Source: CAVWDI01 sp963753725
GTDB lineage: Bacteria > Chloroflexota > Anaerolineae > Anaerolineales > UBA4823
Assembly (NCBI GenBank): GCA_963753725.1
Contig: CAVWDI010000023.1
Coordinates: 1-64,000 of the forward strand
DNA length: 64,000 bases
Reading direction: 5' to 3'
The position numbers and the translations under genes are program-made. Of this stretch, positions 1 through 8,624 are shown in pieces (position 1 is the first letter of the stretch; every line of letters begins with the position of its first letter). Under the pieces are notes generated by a model, which worked only from the letters and a program-made list of their open reading frames with translations, made no database searches and was not told the DNA's origin.

Positions 1-63
1 ATTCCGGTGATGTCGATCGCGTGTTCCGGGTGATGCCGATCACCCAGACCGGTAATGGCGATC
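1..63. repeat. Left terminal repeats of the IS21 element
   Basis: Three degenerate units with GATC at 14-17, 38-41 and 60-63, spaced 24 and 22 bases, read as reverse complements of the right-end units (GATCGGCATG followed by a CGGAATCA-like segment). IS21 elements typically carry such multiple terminal repeats, which are transposase binding sites. Confidence 0.7.
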
Positions 64-103
64 GCCAGTCAGGGGAGAGATGGCTGGATAGGAAATCATA
101 ACA

Positions 104-853
104 CTAATGATCGTTGTTCTTCAAGGGGGAATGGACTTTGCGCATGGAATCTCCTTTGAGTTCAAGTCGATAGGCGTTGTGGATGAGGCGGTCAAGGACC
201 GAATCGGCGAGGGTGGGGTCGGGGATGCGGGCGTGCCAGTCCTGGACCGGGACCTGGGTGGCGACCAGGGTAGCGCCGCGGCCGTAACGATCGTCGAGGA
301 TCTCGAGCAGGTCTTTAGCTTGGGAGCGTGAGAGCGAGTCACGGAGCCAGTCGTCGAAGATGAGCAAGTGGGTGCGGGCCAGGGACCGCAGCAGCTGGGG
401 ATAGGAGCCGTCAGCCTGAGCGAGTTCGAGAGATTGCAGCAGGCGGGAAGTGCGCAGGTAGCGCACATTGAATTCGGCCTCACAGGCAGCCCGTCCCAAT
501 GCACAAGATAAGTAGGTCTTCCCCGTACCGGTGGCCCCGAGGACCAGCAAATTGAGATGGCGCTGGACCCATTGTCCCTGGGCGAGTTGCAGGACCTGGG
601 CCCTTTTGAGGCCCCGCCCGGCGGACAGGTCGAGGTCGGCGATGGTGGCCTGGAGCGGGAAACGAGCGGACTTGATGCGGCGGCGCAGGCGGTTGTTGGC
701 TCGGCGGGTGATCTCGATATCGACCAGTAAGCCGAGCCGCTCTTCGAAGGACAGTTCCGCATACTGGGGGTTTTGTTGCTGCTCTTCATAAGCGGTGCGG
801 AAAGCGGACAGCTTGAGTTGGGAGAGTTTTTCCAGTAAGGGTTGGGTTAGCAT
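104..853 (-). CDS. istB: IS21 helper ATPase IstB
   Basis: AAA+ ATPase of about 249 residues that assists the IstA transposase with target selection and transposition. The Walker A motif GATGTGKT and Walker B LLIFDDW are visible, and length is normal for IstB. I start at the ATG at 853 (MLTQPLLEKL), because residues upstream in the same frame are shadow coding of istA's end and the start sits just after the istA stop region with an AGGAGCTGCC stretch before it. It is probably translationally coupled to istA. Confidence 0.93.
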   Translation of the reverse strand: MLTQPLLEKLSQLKLSAFRTAYEEQQQNPQYAELSFEERLGLLVDIEITRRANNRLRRRIKSARFPLQATIADLDLSAGRGLKRAQVLQLAQGQWVQRHLNLLVLGATGTGKTYLSCALGRAACEAEFNVRYLRTSRLLQSLELAQADGSYPQLLRSLARTHLLIFDDWLRDSLSRSQAKDLLEILDDRYGRGATLVATQVPVQDWHARIPDPTLADSVLDRLIHNAYRLELKGDSMRKVHSPLKNNDH

Positions 854-863
854 AGGCAGCTCC

Positions 864-2399
864 TCAGTTGTAGTAGTTTTGGCCGCGAATGTTGTCATGC
901 GCTGGCAGGGGGTTGTCGGGGGCGGGTTCCAAGGGCCGTTGGTCGAGCTTGTTCTTGAGAATGTTGTGCACTCCTTTGTAGGATTGGATCCCGGCGCTGT
1001 TGGCTCGTTGGCAAGCGGCTTCCAGGCGCTCCGGGGAGTAGCGTTTGGCCAGGCCGAGGACACCCAGGCAGGTGCGGTAAGCCTGCTCCGGGTGCCTGCG
1101 GGCATCGAGCGTCCGGCTGATGAGTTCGCTGGTCTGCTGGCCGATTTCTCTGGACCAGCGCAGAAAGCGCTCCGGCGACCACTGGCTGTAGAACTGGTGC
1201 TCGGGCGGCATGTGCACGCTGTGGGTTGAAAAGCGCCCTTTAGCCGTAGAACGGGGGTGAGAAGCCACTCTTTTGCGCTGGTAGTAGATTTCGACCATCT
1301 TTTCGGTGGCCCGGATGTTCACTTCCTTGCCGGTCAGGGTGTAGGGCACACTGTAGAAGTGCTTTTCAAAGGAGACGTGGTAGTCAATGTGCACGCGGGC
1401 TTTTTTCCAGCGGGCAAACTCGTATGGCGTTTCCGGCAGCGGGACCAGGGCGGGTTGATCTACTTCGGCGAACATTTCCCGCCGCGATTGGCCTAGATGC
1501 TTCATCTCCCGCTGGTTGAGTTCGACCAGCAGTTCGGCAATGGCCTGGTTGAGCTCGACCAGGCTGAAAAAGGTCCGATCCCGCAGGCGGGCCAGGATCC
1601 AGCGCTCGACCACCTGCACACCCGCTTCCACCTTGGCCTTGTCCCGTGGTTTGCGCACCCGGGCTGGGACCACGGCGAGGCCGTAGTGACAGGCGAAGTC
1701 CTGGTAGGTGGGGTTGAGGTCTGGCTCGTACAGGTTGGGGCTCTTCACCCCTGCTTTGATATTGTCCGGCACCAGGATGGCTGGCACACCACCCAGGAAT
1801 TCGAGCGCCCGCACGTGCGCCGCAATCCAGTTGGGTAGGCTCTGTGACCAGTGCGCTTCCGCATAAGTGTAGTTGCTGGCACCCAGCGTGGCCACGAACA
1901 CCTGCGCTGCCCGGATTTCGCCTGTCTGCGGGTCTACCACGGACACCGTCTGCCCGGCGTAGTCGACGAACAGCTTCTCCCCGGCCTTGTGTTTCTGCCG
2001 CATGGTGGGGTTGAGCTGCTGCTTCCACTGCCGGTAGCGGTGACAGAACTGGCTGTATCCGTATCCATTGGGATGTTCCTGGCGATACTCCACCCATAGC
2101 AAGCTCAGGGTCACGCCTTTGCGCTTCAGTTCTTTGTTGACATACTGCCAATCCGGCTGGGGGATCTTCCGCCCGTAACCCCCTTTCGCCGGGAACAAGC
2201 GGGCTTCCAACTGCTCGGTAGTCATCCCTTCCGGCAGCGGCCAACTCAGCCCCGCCGCTTTGGCGTGCGTGCTGTACTCACTCACCGTGCTGGTTGATAC
2301 CCCGCAGCTCTGGGCAATCTCCCGGTGGGTCAGCCCCACTTCAAATTTCAAACGTAGGATTTCTTCAATTTTTCTCATGGATAGACTCGCTTGGGACAT
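864..2399 (-). CDS. istA: IS21 transposase IstA
   Basis: Transposase of 511 residues. An N-terminal helix-turn-helix (about residues 8-40, LTHREIAQSCGVSTSTV) is followed by an rve/DDE integrase core (about 120-300), with VDYAGQ and VPDNIKAGV segments typical of the IstA catalytic region and an E in KAKVEAGVQ. Length matches full IS21 transposases. It lies directly upstream of istB in the same direction. Confidence 0.93.
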   Translation of the reverse strand: MSQASLSMRKIEEILRLKFEVGLTHREIAQSCGVSTSTVSEYSTHAKAAGLSWPLPEGMTTEQLEARLFPAKGGYGRKIPQPDWQYVNKELKRKGVTLSLLWVEYRQEHPNGYGYSQFCHRYRQWKQQLNPTMRQKHKAGEKLFVDYAGQTVSVVDPQTGEIRAAQVFVATLGASNYTYAEAHWSQSLPNWIAAHVRALEFLGGVPAILVPDNIKAGVKSPNLYEPDLNPTYQDFACHYGLAVVPARVRKPRDKAKVEAGVQVVERWILARLRDRTFFSLVELNQAIAELLVELNQREMKHLGQSRREMFAEVDQPALVPLPETPYEFARWKKARVHIDYHVSFEKHFYSVPYTLTGKEVNIRATEKMVEIYYQRKRVASHPRSTAKGRFSTHSVHMPPEHQFYSQWSPERFLRWSREIGQQTSELISRTLDARRHPEQAYRTCLGVLGLAKRYSPERLEAACQRANSAGIQSYKGVHNILKNKLDQRPLEPAPDNPLPAHDNIRGQNYYN

Positions 2400-2490
2400 C
2401 TCTTCCTCCTCAGTTTTGTTCCTGAGAAGGATGCCCTATTTATTCGAGTTTATCCAGCTATCTTCCCCGCTCTTTTTCTCCCGATACAGC

Positions 2491-2566
2491 GATCGGCATG
2501 ACCGGAATCACTGATCGGCATGAAACGGAATCAGCGATCGGCATGAAACGGAATCACTGATCGGCT
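2491..2566. repeat. Right terminal repeats of the IS21 element
   Basis: Four tandem units of 22-23 bases beginning GATCGGCATG or GATCGGCTTA start at 2491, 2513, 2536 and 2559, with the linker CGGAATCA. They mirror the left-end units in inverted orientation and are the presumed transposase binding sites. The last unit diverges (GATCGGCTTA), marking the probable outer end. Confidence 0.75.
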
Positions 2567-2599
2567 TAGCCCGGATTATGCACTTTTAACGAAGGGTAC

Positions 2600-2628
2600 T
2601 GATATCAAACCCTTAAAAATGGTATAAT
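2600..2628 (+). promoter_or_regulatory. Candidate promoter for prfA
   Basis: A perfect TATAAT lies at 2623-2628 in the stretch between the insertion sequence and prfA. The -35 region is weak (TGATAT near 2600-2605). Nothing else recognisable lies between 2567 and 2779, so the prfA leader would be about 145 bases. Confidence 0.45.
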
Positions 2629-2779
2629 GAATTTGCTGAGTATATAAGGCACAAAGGACACAACATAAGGATAACTTGTGGACTTTGTGCTTTTATGATG
2701 ATTGAATTGTGTCTTGCGAAACCCCCACGAAACTCAGTATATATTAAAACCACTGCTCAAAGTGATATGGACTTGAAGT

Positions 2780-3826
2780 ATGTCTTCAAACGATAATTTA
2801 TTAAATAAACTCTCTGGCATAGAAGAACGATACGCAGACCTAAATAACCTGTTGATGGATGTCGGCGACGATTACCAGCGCGCCGCTGAGCTTGGCATCG
2901 AAAGAGCCGAGCTCGAACCGATTGTTAATCTTACCCACAAATACCGGCAGATTCTGGAACAGCAGGAAGAGGCCAGGTCCTACTTGAATTCATCGGATGA
3001 TGAGCTGCAAGCCCTGGCGGAAGGGGAGATTATCGAGCTGGAACCGCAGATTAGTGACCTGGAACTGAAGATCAAGACCATGCTGCTGCCGAGCGACAAG
3101 CGTGACCAGCGCAATGTGATTATGGAAATCCGCGCCGGTACTGGCGGTGATGAAGCCGCAATTTTCGCGGCGGATTTATTCCGCATGTACAGCCGCTATG
3201 CCGAACACCAGAAATGGGCGGTTGAAGTGCTTTCATCCAACCAGATCGGCGTAGGCGGTTATAAAGAAGTTGTGTTTATGGTGAAAGGAAAGGGCGCTTT
3301 TTCACGCTTGAAATACGAATCGGGGGTCCACCGCGTCCAGCGGGTACCCATCACTGAATCGCAGGGCAGGCTGCATACCTCCGCCGCCACCGTAGCAGTA
3401 CTGGCTGAAGTTGATGAGGTGGAAATTCAAATCCCGGAAGATGACATCCGTATGGATGTATATAAATCTGCCGGCGCCGGCGGTCAGAGTGTGCAAAAAA
3501 ATTCCACCGCCGTCCGGTTAACCCACGTCCCCACCGGGATGGTTGTGCAGTGCCAGGACGAACGCTCACAACTGCAAAACAGAACCAGAGCGATGAGCAT
3601 TCTGCGCGCCCGCTTATATGAGATCGAAACAGAGAGGCAGCGCCAGGAAGTCGACCATGAACGCCGTTCACAGGTCGGCACCGGTGAACGCTCCGAAAAA
3701 ATCCGCACTTACAATTACCCGCAATCACGTGTGACCGACCACCGCATCAATTATTCATCCCACAACCTTCCGGTAGTCATGGAAGGAAGCCTGGACGATT
3801 TTATCGATGAACTAGCCGACCCGTGA
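2780..3826 (+). CDS. prfA: Peptide chain release factor 1
   Basis: RF1 terminates translation at UAA and UAG. The protein shows the GGQ motif that triggers peptidyl-tRNA hydrolysis (GAGGQSVQKN) and the codon-reading tripeptide region as PIT in RVPITESQGR, where RF1 proteins carry PxT. The 348 residues cover nearly all of the family length. The last residues look shifted: after DELADP the frame closes at 3826, but the next frame continues as DEADRLAAAGLIE to a stop at 3863-3865, which resembles the normal RF1 C-terminus. A one-base indel near 3820 is likely. The methyltransferase for its GGQ glutamine, prmC, follows immediately. Confidence 0.95.
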   Translation: MSSNDNLLNKLSGIEERYADLNNLLMDVGDDYQRAAELGIERAELEPIVNLTHKYRQILEQQEEARSYLNSSDDELQALAEGEIIELEPQISDLELKIKTMLLPSDKRDQRNVIMEIRAGTGGDEAAIFAADLFRMYSRYAEHQKWAVEVLSSNQIGVGGYKEVVFMVKGKGAFSRLKYESGVHRVQRVPITESQGRLHTSAATVAVLAEVDEVEIQIPEDDIRMDVYKSAGAGGQSVQKNSTAVRLTHVPTGMVVQCQDERSQLQNRTRAMSILRARLYEIETERQRQEVDHERRSQVGTGERSEKIRTYNYPQSRVTDHRINYSSHNLPVVMEGSLDDFIDELADP

Positions 3827-3907
3827 CGAAGCGGACCGCCTGGCAGCCGCCGGCCTGATTGAATGAGTACCATATAACCAATTTATCCGCTGTATTATAT
3901 AGCTTCA

Positions 3908-4747
3908 TTGTCCCAGTTATCTGAAATACTACCCGACCTTCACCAGCGCCTGAAACCCCTCAGCGAAACGCCGCTGCTGGATGCCCAGGTCCTGTGCGCC
4001 TTTGTTTTAGAACGGCCGCGCGCCTGGATTCTGGCCCACCCTGAAGCCGCCATAACCCCATCACAACTAAAAAGCCTTCACGAATACCTCGAACGCCTGG
4101 TAAGTGGTGAACCTTTGCCCTACATTTTGGGTCGCTGGGAATTCTATGGGTTGGATTTCAAGGTAACTCCAGATACGCTTATTCCCAGACCAGAGACCGA
4201 ATTGCTGGTCGAACACGCCCTCCTTTGGCTGGGGAATAATCCCGATCTCTACATGGTTGCCGATATTGGAACCGGATGTGGCTGTATTGCGGTCTCGTTG
4301 GCGGTAAATAAGCCTGGTATTTGTCTGCTGGGGTGTGATATTTCATTTGCCGCTCTGCGAATTGCAAAATCCAATGCCCGCTGCCACTGTCTCAACCAGA
4401 CCATATCATTCATACAATGCGACCTGATTCCGCCGGTTGAGGTAAAATTTGATCTTATATGCGCAAACCTGCCGTATATCCCCTCCAGCAGACTGCCCTC
4501 CTTGAAAGTCACAGACTGGGAACCAGTAATTTCCCTGAATGGCGGAACCGATGGTCTGGACCAGATTCGCGGTCTGCTGGCAGCGTTGCAAGGTAGGATT
4601 TCAAACAACGGGGCTGTACTTTTAGAAGTCGATATATCCAATGCTGCCCAGGCAGCAAACCTGGCTCGCCAGATTTACCCGCAGGCAAACGTTCAGGTAG
4701 TACAAGACCTATCTGGACGGGACCGTTTGCTAAGTGTATATATATAA
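3908..4747 (+). CDS. prmC: Release factor glutamine methyltransferase PrmC
   Basis: SAM-dependent enzyme that methylates the GGQ glutamine of release factors. It has the SAM-binding loop VADIGTGCGCIAVSLA and the motif ANLPYIP, the Chloroflexi-style variant of the family's NPPY catalytic motif. The N-terminal helical domain with PYILG is typical. Length (279 residues) is normal. The only usable start in frame near the family N-terminus is the TTG at 3908, with no strong ribosome binding site, so the true start is uncertain. It follows prfA in the common prfA-prmC arrangement. Confidence 0.92.
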   Translation: MSQLSEILPDLHQRLKPLSETPLLDAQVLCAFVLERPRAWILAHPEAAITPSQLKSLHEYLERLVSGEPLPYILGRWEFYGLDFKVTPDTLIPRPETELLVEHALLWLGNNPDLYMVADIGTGCGCIAVSLAVNKPGICLLGCDISFAALRIAKSNARCHCLNQTISFIQCDLIPPVEVKFDLICANLPYIPSSRLPSLKVTDWEPVISLNGGTDGLDQIRGLLAALQGRISNNGAVLLEVDISNAAQAANLARQIYPQANVQVVQDLSGRDRLLSVYI

Positions 4748-4787
4748 TGTTCTCCGGGTGCAGTGCGCCCCATACTGCAAATAACTT

Positions 4788-5588
4788 ATGTCCACATTCC
4801 TATCCAAACTTTTACCTTTATTTATCTACCCCTTAGGGCTTTCTGTCATTCTGTTGATTGCCGCGCTAATTTTAGCGAGGAAACCGCGCATTACCCGTAT
4901 TTTGCTGATCTTCGCTGTTCTGATCCTGTGGCTGGGGAGCACCCGTTGGGTGGCATTTGGACTGGCGCGTTCTTTAGAATGGCGTTACTTCCCGCCCCAG
5001 CATATTCCCAAATCCGAGGTTATCGTCGTACTGGGAGGCGCCACAGAGGCGGAGCACTACCCACGCCCGTCCGTTGAAGTGAACAGCGCCGCTGACCGCC
5101 TGTTTTACGCAGCCCAGTTGTACCATCAGGGCTCAGCGCCGTTTATTTTACTCACCGGAGGCCGCATACCCTGGATCTCTCCAGTTAATCAGGACAGTTC
5201 TCCCGCACATGAAATGGCAGCCCTTTTGGGAATGATGGGGATACCGGCAGGTGACATGTGGTTGGAAAGCGAATCCCTTAACACATATGATAATGCCGTC
5301 TACAGCCGGGAGATATTAAAATCAAAAGGATTGACGGATATTTTGCTGGTCACCTCCGCCTCCCATATGCCGCGTGCGGTGAAATTATTTGAAGCCCAGG
5401 GATTTAATATCACCCCGATGCCTGCTGATTATACAGTCACCCGGGAGTCCTGGGATCAGCTGACACACGGGAGCCTAAAATCCCAAATACTGAATTTGAT
5501 CCCTGGCGCCAACGATCTATCCTTGACAACACGAATGTTGAAAGAGTATGTTGGTATGGTATATTACACGCTTAGAGGATGGCAATGA
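4788..5588 (+). CDS. DUF218 (YdcF/ElyC/SanA-like) membrane protein
   Basis: 266 residues with two N-terminal transmembrane helices (about 8-30 and 37-58) followed by a DUF218 domain (about 77-245) carrying the typical VIVVLGG, LLTGG and SESLNTYDNA segments. Members such as ElyC and SanA are implicated in envelope or peptidoglycan-lipid carrier homeostasis in enterobacteria; the exact reaction is not settled. The stop overlaps the coaBC start (ATGA), implying coupled translation. Confidence 0.85.
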   Translation: MSTFLSKLLPLFIYPLGLSVILLIAALILARKPRITRILLIFAVLILWLGSTRWVAFGLARSLEWRYFPPQHIPKSEVIVVLGGATEAEHYPRPSVEVNSAADRLFYAAQLYHQGSAPFILLTGGRIPWISPVNQDSSPAHEMAALLGMMGIPAGDMWLESESLNTYDNAVYSREILKSKGLTDILLVTSASHMPRAVKLFEAQGFNITPMPADYTVTRESWDQLTHGSLKSQILNLIPGANDLSLTTRMLKEYVGMVYYTLRGWQ

Positions 5589-6812
5589 GCACACCACTAA
5601 AAGATGCCCGTATACTGCTCGGCGTAACCGGTTCAATCGCTTGCTATAAAGCCGCCGACCTGGCTTCAAAACTCCACCAGGCCGGCAGCCTGGTCGATGT
5701 AATCCTGACCGGTTCTGCCGAAGCGTTCATAACTCCCCTGACTTTTCAATCAGTCACAGGCCGCCGGGCTTATACCGATACCGATTTGTGGGGCAGCCAA
5801 GGACATGTCCTGCATATTGGGTTAGCCAAGGAGGCTGATCTGCTGGTAATTGCGCCCATTACAGCCAATACCATCGCTAAACTATCGCACGGAGCCGCCG
5901 ATAATCTGCTTTCCCTGACCGCGTTATCTGCCAGCTGCCCGCTTTTAATTGCTCCCGCCATGGACGGCGGTATGTACTCCCATCCCGCTACCCAGGCCAA
6001 CATTAAAATCCTGGAGCAGCGCCAGGTGAAAGTGGCTGGGTCCAGCGCAAGGTCATCTGGCATCCGGTTAGCTGGGATAGGACGCATGCTGGAACCTGAG
6101 CAAATATTTGACCACACACGCCGTATCCTTGCGCGAGGCGGAGCGCTCGATGGTCGCAAACTAGTCATAAGCGCCGGTCCTACCCAGGAACCGTTCGATC
6201 CAGTGCGTTTTATCAGCAACCATTCATCCGGTAAACAAGGTTTCGCATTGGCGCAGGCAGGGCTTGATTTAGGGGCTCAGGTGACGTTATATCAGGTCCG
6301 GTCAACCTGCGGACCCCCGGGTGGAGCGCACAGAGTTAATGTTCAAACCGCGGCTGAAATGCTGGAGGCGGTGATGAGCAGCATCCAGGATTGTGATGCC
6401 TTAATAATGGCGGCTGCCGTTGGCGATTTTTCTCCAGCAGATTTCTCGGATAGCAAGATTAAAAAGGGGTTTCCGGCGTCCGAAATCAGGCTAAAAAATA
6501 CACCCGATATTCTGGGTGAGGTCGCAAAAAATAAAGACCGCTGCCGCAGACCATTGGTGACCGTCAGGATTCGCGGCCAAATCGCAGGATTTGCTCGCTA
6601 ATGCGCACAGCAAACTGCAGGCAAAGAATTTAGATTTGATCGTCGCCAATGATATTACCGCTGAAGGCGCCGGTTTCAAAGTTGACACCAACGATGTACA
6701 CCTGGTTTACCCGGACGGCAGCAGCCAGGATTTGCCGCTTATGAGTAAAGCGGAGGTAGCTCAAACCGTAATGCAGCGCATCGTTGATATTTTAGGGGAT
6801 CAGTCGGATTGA
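5585..6812 (+). CDS. coaBC: CoaBC, bifunctional pantothenate-cysteine ligase/decarboxylase (frameshifted)
   Basis: Makes 4'-phosphopantetheine for coenzyme A: ligation of cysteine to phosphopantothenate (CoaB) and decarboxylation (CoaC). The N-terminal flavin decarboxylase domain shows GVTGSIACYKA and the PAMDGGM motif; the CoaB half begins at about residue 195 with SAGPTQEPFDPVRFISN. An extra base near 6566 (GTCAGGATTC where GTCGGATTC restores V-G-F) shifts the frame; the remainder GFAAKSQDLLANAHS to SQDLPL and the end at 6812 is intact in the next frame. I start at the ATG at 5585, which overlaps the upstream stop. Confidence 0.9.
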
Positions 6813-6848
6813 TTTTGCAGAAGGTATATAATTAACACAAAATATTCC

Positions 6849-7211
6849 ATGGAAACTATTCTACATATTTGTGAGCGTGCAGATTGGGCAATTGCCCTGA
6901 AGAACGGCAGCTATCAACCAGCCTCTCTCCAGAGCGAAGGTTTTATCCATTGTTCTACCCCCAGCCAAATCTTGGATGTAGCCAATTCCTTTTACACAGG
7001 CCGCCAGGATCTCCTGCTACTTTGGATCAATCTTGATGATGTGCAAGCCGATATCCGTTGGGAAAAACCGCTTGGTCCCGCCTTCCCGGAAGATATAGAC
7101 ACAGCGGAAGATTTTCCACATATTTACGGTCCGCTCAACCCTGATGCGGTTGCAGCGGTAGATGAGTTCCCGCCTGACACGGATGGAGTATTTCACTTAC
7201 TGCAAAGGTAA
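6849..7211 (+). CDS. DUF952 family protein
   Basis: 120 residues matching the DUF952 pattern: ILHICERADW at the start, GFIHCST in the middle, DLLLLWINLD and FPHIYGPLN near the end. The family is widespread and cytosolic, with no established reaction that I can name; the conserved HxC and IYG segments suggest a small enzyme-like fold. It stands between coaBC and the peroxiredoxin fusion. Confidence 0.85.
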   Translation: METILHICERADWAIALKNGSYQPASLQSEGFIHCSTPSQILDVANSFYTGRQDLLLLWINLDDVQADIRWEKPLGPAFPEDIDTAEDFPHIYGPLNPDAVAAVDEFPPDTDGVFHLLQR

Positions 7212-7244
7212 TTTAATAAATATCAAGAAGTGAAGGAGTCTTAA

Positions 7245-8024
7245 ATGGAATTGAAGGTCGGTCAGGCTGCGCCTGATTTTATACTCGAAAGCCATCAGGA
7301 AAACAATATCCGCTTGAGTGATTTTGCCGGCGAGAAGAACGTTGTTCTGGCTTTCTTCCCGCTGGCCTGGACCCCGGTCTGAACGCAGCAGATCCCATCT
7401 TACGAGGCTGCCTTAGATCGTTTTGATGGGGTCAAGACCCAGGTTCTGGGTCTGAGTGTTGACAGTGTTCCAAGTTTGCAGGCCTGGTCTGAGAGCCTGG
7501 GAGACATAAGCTACCCGCTGTTGAGCGATTTTTACCCCCACGGTTTTGTCGCTGAAACCTACGGCGTCCTGCAGGAGGACGGTAGGTCAGAACGGGCAAT
7601 TTTTGTGATCGACAAAATGGGTATCATCCGCTACATTGACATACACGACATCGATGAACAGCCGGATAACGAAGTATTATTCCAGGTTCTGCACGAAATA
7701 GAACCAGAAGCAAAGGAAACCAAATCAACCAGGGTTGAATCAAGTGATCAAGGTGCGGCCGTGACGCTTCCTGTTGAAACAGGACCAGAAGTCCTACTGT
7801 ACTGCACTTCCTGGTGTCCTTCCTGCCGCAGGGCGCGCATCTATTTAAAGTCCCACCGCATTGCTTTCACAGAGATCGATATCACCACCGACCGGGAGGC
7901 CGCCACGCGTGTGCGTGGATGGGCGGACGGGAATGAAACCTCGCCAACCTTTGAAATTGACGGCACCATTGTTGTAAATTTCGATCGTGACCGGCTGGAT
8001 GAAGTATTTGGGTTCGAAGACTGA
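7245..8024 (+). CDS. Peroxiredoxin-glutaredoxin fusion, probable selenoprotein (in-frame TGA = Sec)
   Basis: The ATG at 7245 has a good ribosome site (AAGGAG, 7232-7238). Residues 1-155 are an AhpC/TSA peroxiredoxin: KVGQAAPDFIL, then FFPLAWTPV-x-TQQ, where family members carry the peroxidatic cysteine (TPVCT). The codon at that x is TGA (7380-7382), codon 46. The frame stays open before and after it, to 8024. Residues about 180-259 form a glutaredoxin domain with the active site CPSC in YCTSWCPSC and the SPTFEIDG cis-proline region. The window also carries selA, so the cell is expected to make selenocysteine. Sec-containing peroxiredoxins are known in bacteria. The fused glutaredoxin would reduce the oxidised centre. 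Alternative: a point mutation or sequencing error exactly at the catalytic codon, which I think less likely. Confidence 0.85.
7402..7452 (+). promoter_or_regulatory. Region with candidate SECIS hairpins after the TGA codon
   Basis: Bacterial SECIS elements are stem-loops just downstream of the Sec UGA. Here a small imperfect hairpin (ACG-AGG, loop CTG, CCT, bulge, CGT; 7402-7421) puts its loop about 26 nt after TGA, within the usual range, but the stem is weak. A much stronger 7-bp stem (GACCCAG 7436-7442, CTGGGTC 7446-7452, loop GTT) lies about 60 nt downstream, further than usual. Neither has been folded computationally, so the assignment is tentative. Confidence 0.25.
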
Positions 8025-8029
8025 ACCTT

Positions 8030-8134
8030 TAACGCGCTTTTACGATATAAGGGAAAACCACTTCGGGTGGGACGACTTTCAGGTTGACTGGAACGACCAC
8101 CATCTTTTGATCCGGATCGTTACAGGTGATGTAG
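8030..8134 (-). pseudogene. Possible remnant of a gene 3' end
   Basis: The minus strand reads about 35 codons, ending at a TAA at 8030-8032, with protein-like composition (TYITCNDPDQ, VVVPVNLKVV, FPYIVKAR). It is cut off upstream by a stop and by arfB. I do not recognise the family. It could be the tail of a degraded gene or simply chance. Confidence 0.25.
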
Positions 8135-8138
8135 GTAG

Positions 8139-8555
8139 ATGATTAAGATCACAGAGGATATATACATCGATGAATCCGGCATCACCATTGACTACATCCG
8201 CGCTTCCGGACCCGGCGGGCAGAATGTAAACAAAGTCTCATCCGCCGTCCAACTCCGTTTCGATGCGAACACAGCCTGCTTGCCGGATGATATGTTGGCG
8301 CGCCTGCAAACCAATGCCAAGAACCGAATTAATGAAAAGGGAGAACTGGTCATCCATGCAAATCGCCACCGCACCCAGGAACGCAACCGCCAGGACGCAT
8401 TAAACCGGCTGGTAACAATCCTGGTTGCCGCAGCCAAAAAACCAAAACCGCGCCTGAAGACCCGCCCTTCGCGTGCTGCTAAAGAGCGCCGCTTAGAGGA
8501 AAAACGCCGGCGCAGTGAAATAAAAAAGAAGCGGCATGATATCCCTTACCAGTAG
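8139..8555 (+). CDS. arfB: Alternative ribosome-rescue factor ArfB (YaeJ-type peptidyl-tRNA hydrolase)
   Basis: 138 residues with the GGQ motif in GPGGQNVNKVSSAV and a lysine/arginine-rich C-terminal tail (about 105-138, KKPKPR to RRSEIKKKR). This layout is ArfB: the GGQ domain hydrolyses peptidyl-tRNA on stalled ribosomes and the basic tail reads the empty mRNA channel. No stop-codon recognition domain is present, which separates it from RF1 and RF2. Length is normal. Confidence 0.93.
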   Translation: MIKITEDIYIDESGITIDYIRASGPGGQNVNKVSSAVQLRFDANTACLPDDMLARLQTNAKNRINEKGELVIHANRHRTQERNRQDALNRLVTILVAAAKKPKPRLKTRPSRAAKERRLEEKRRRSEIKKKRHDIPYQ

Positions 8556-8568
8556 AATATTGGTTTCC

Positions 8569-8616
8569 GTAGGACAAGTTCGCCGCGAAGCGTCTCCTGG
8601 AGGCAACTTGTCCTAC
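8569..8616. repeat. Dispersed palindromic repeat, copy D
   Basis: GTAGGACAAGTT pairs with AACTTGTCCTAC over 12 bases; inside, GTCTCC pairs with GGAGGC, and an unpaired CGCCGCGAAGC sits on the left side only. The same architecture and CCGCG(A/C)AGC insert recur at 55293-55470. It lies between the convergent arfB and lutC ends, so it may also act as a bidirectional terminator. Confidence 0.75.
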
Positions 8617-8624
8617 AAACAGTC

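Larger units (their letters stand above)
1..2566. mobile_element. IS21-family insertion sequence (left end at or beyond the window edge)
   Basis: The minus-strand pair of a DDE transposase (istA) and an AAA+ helper ATPase (istB), separated by 10 bases, is the signature of IS21 elements. Both ends carry several short repeats in opposite orientation: GATC-centred units at 14, 38 and 60 on the left and GATCGGCATG-type units at 2491, 2513, 2536 and 2559 on the right. The right boundary is probably close to 2566; the left boundary may lie before base 1, so target-site duplication cannot be tested. Both genes read intact, so the element may still be active. Confidence 0.9.

Noticed and set aside
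7245..7382. Peroxiredoxin as a simple pseudogene
   Set aside because: The break is a substitution at exactly the catalytic Cys codon, the frame is open on both sides, and selA is present. All other apparent breaks in the window are single-base shifts.
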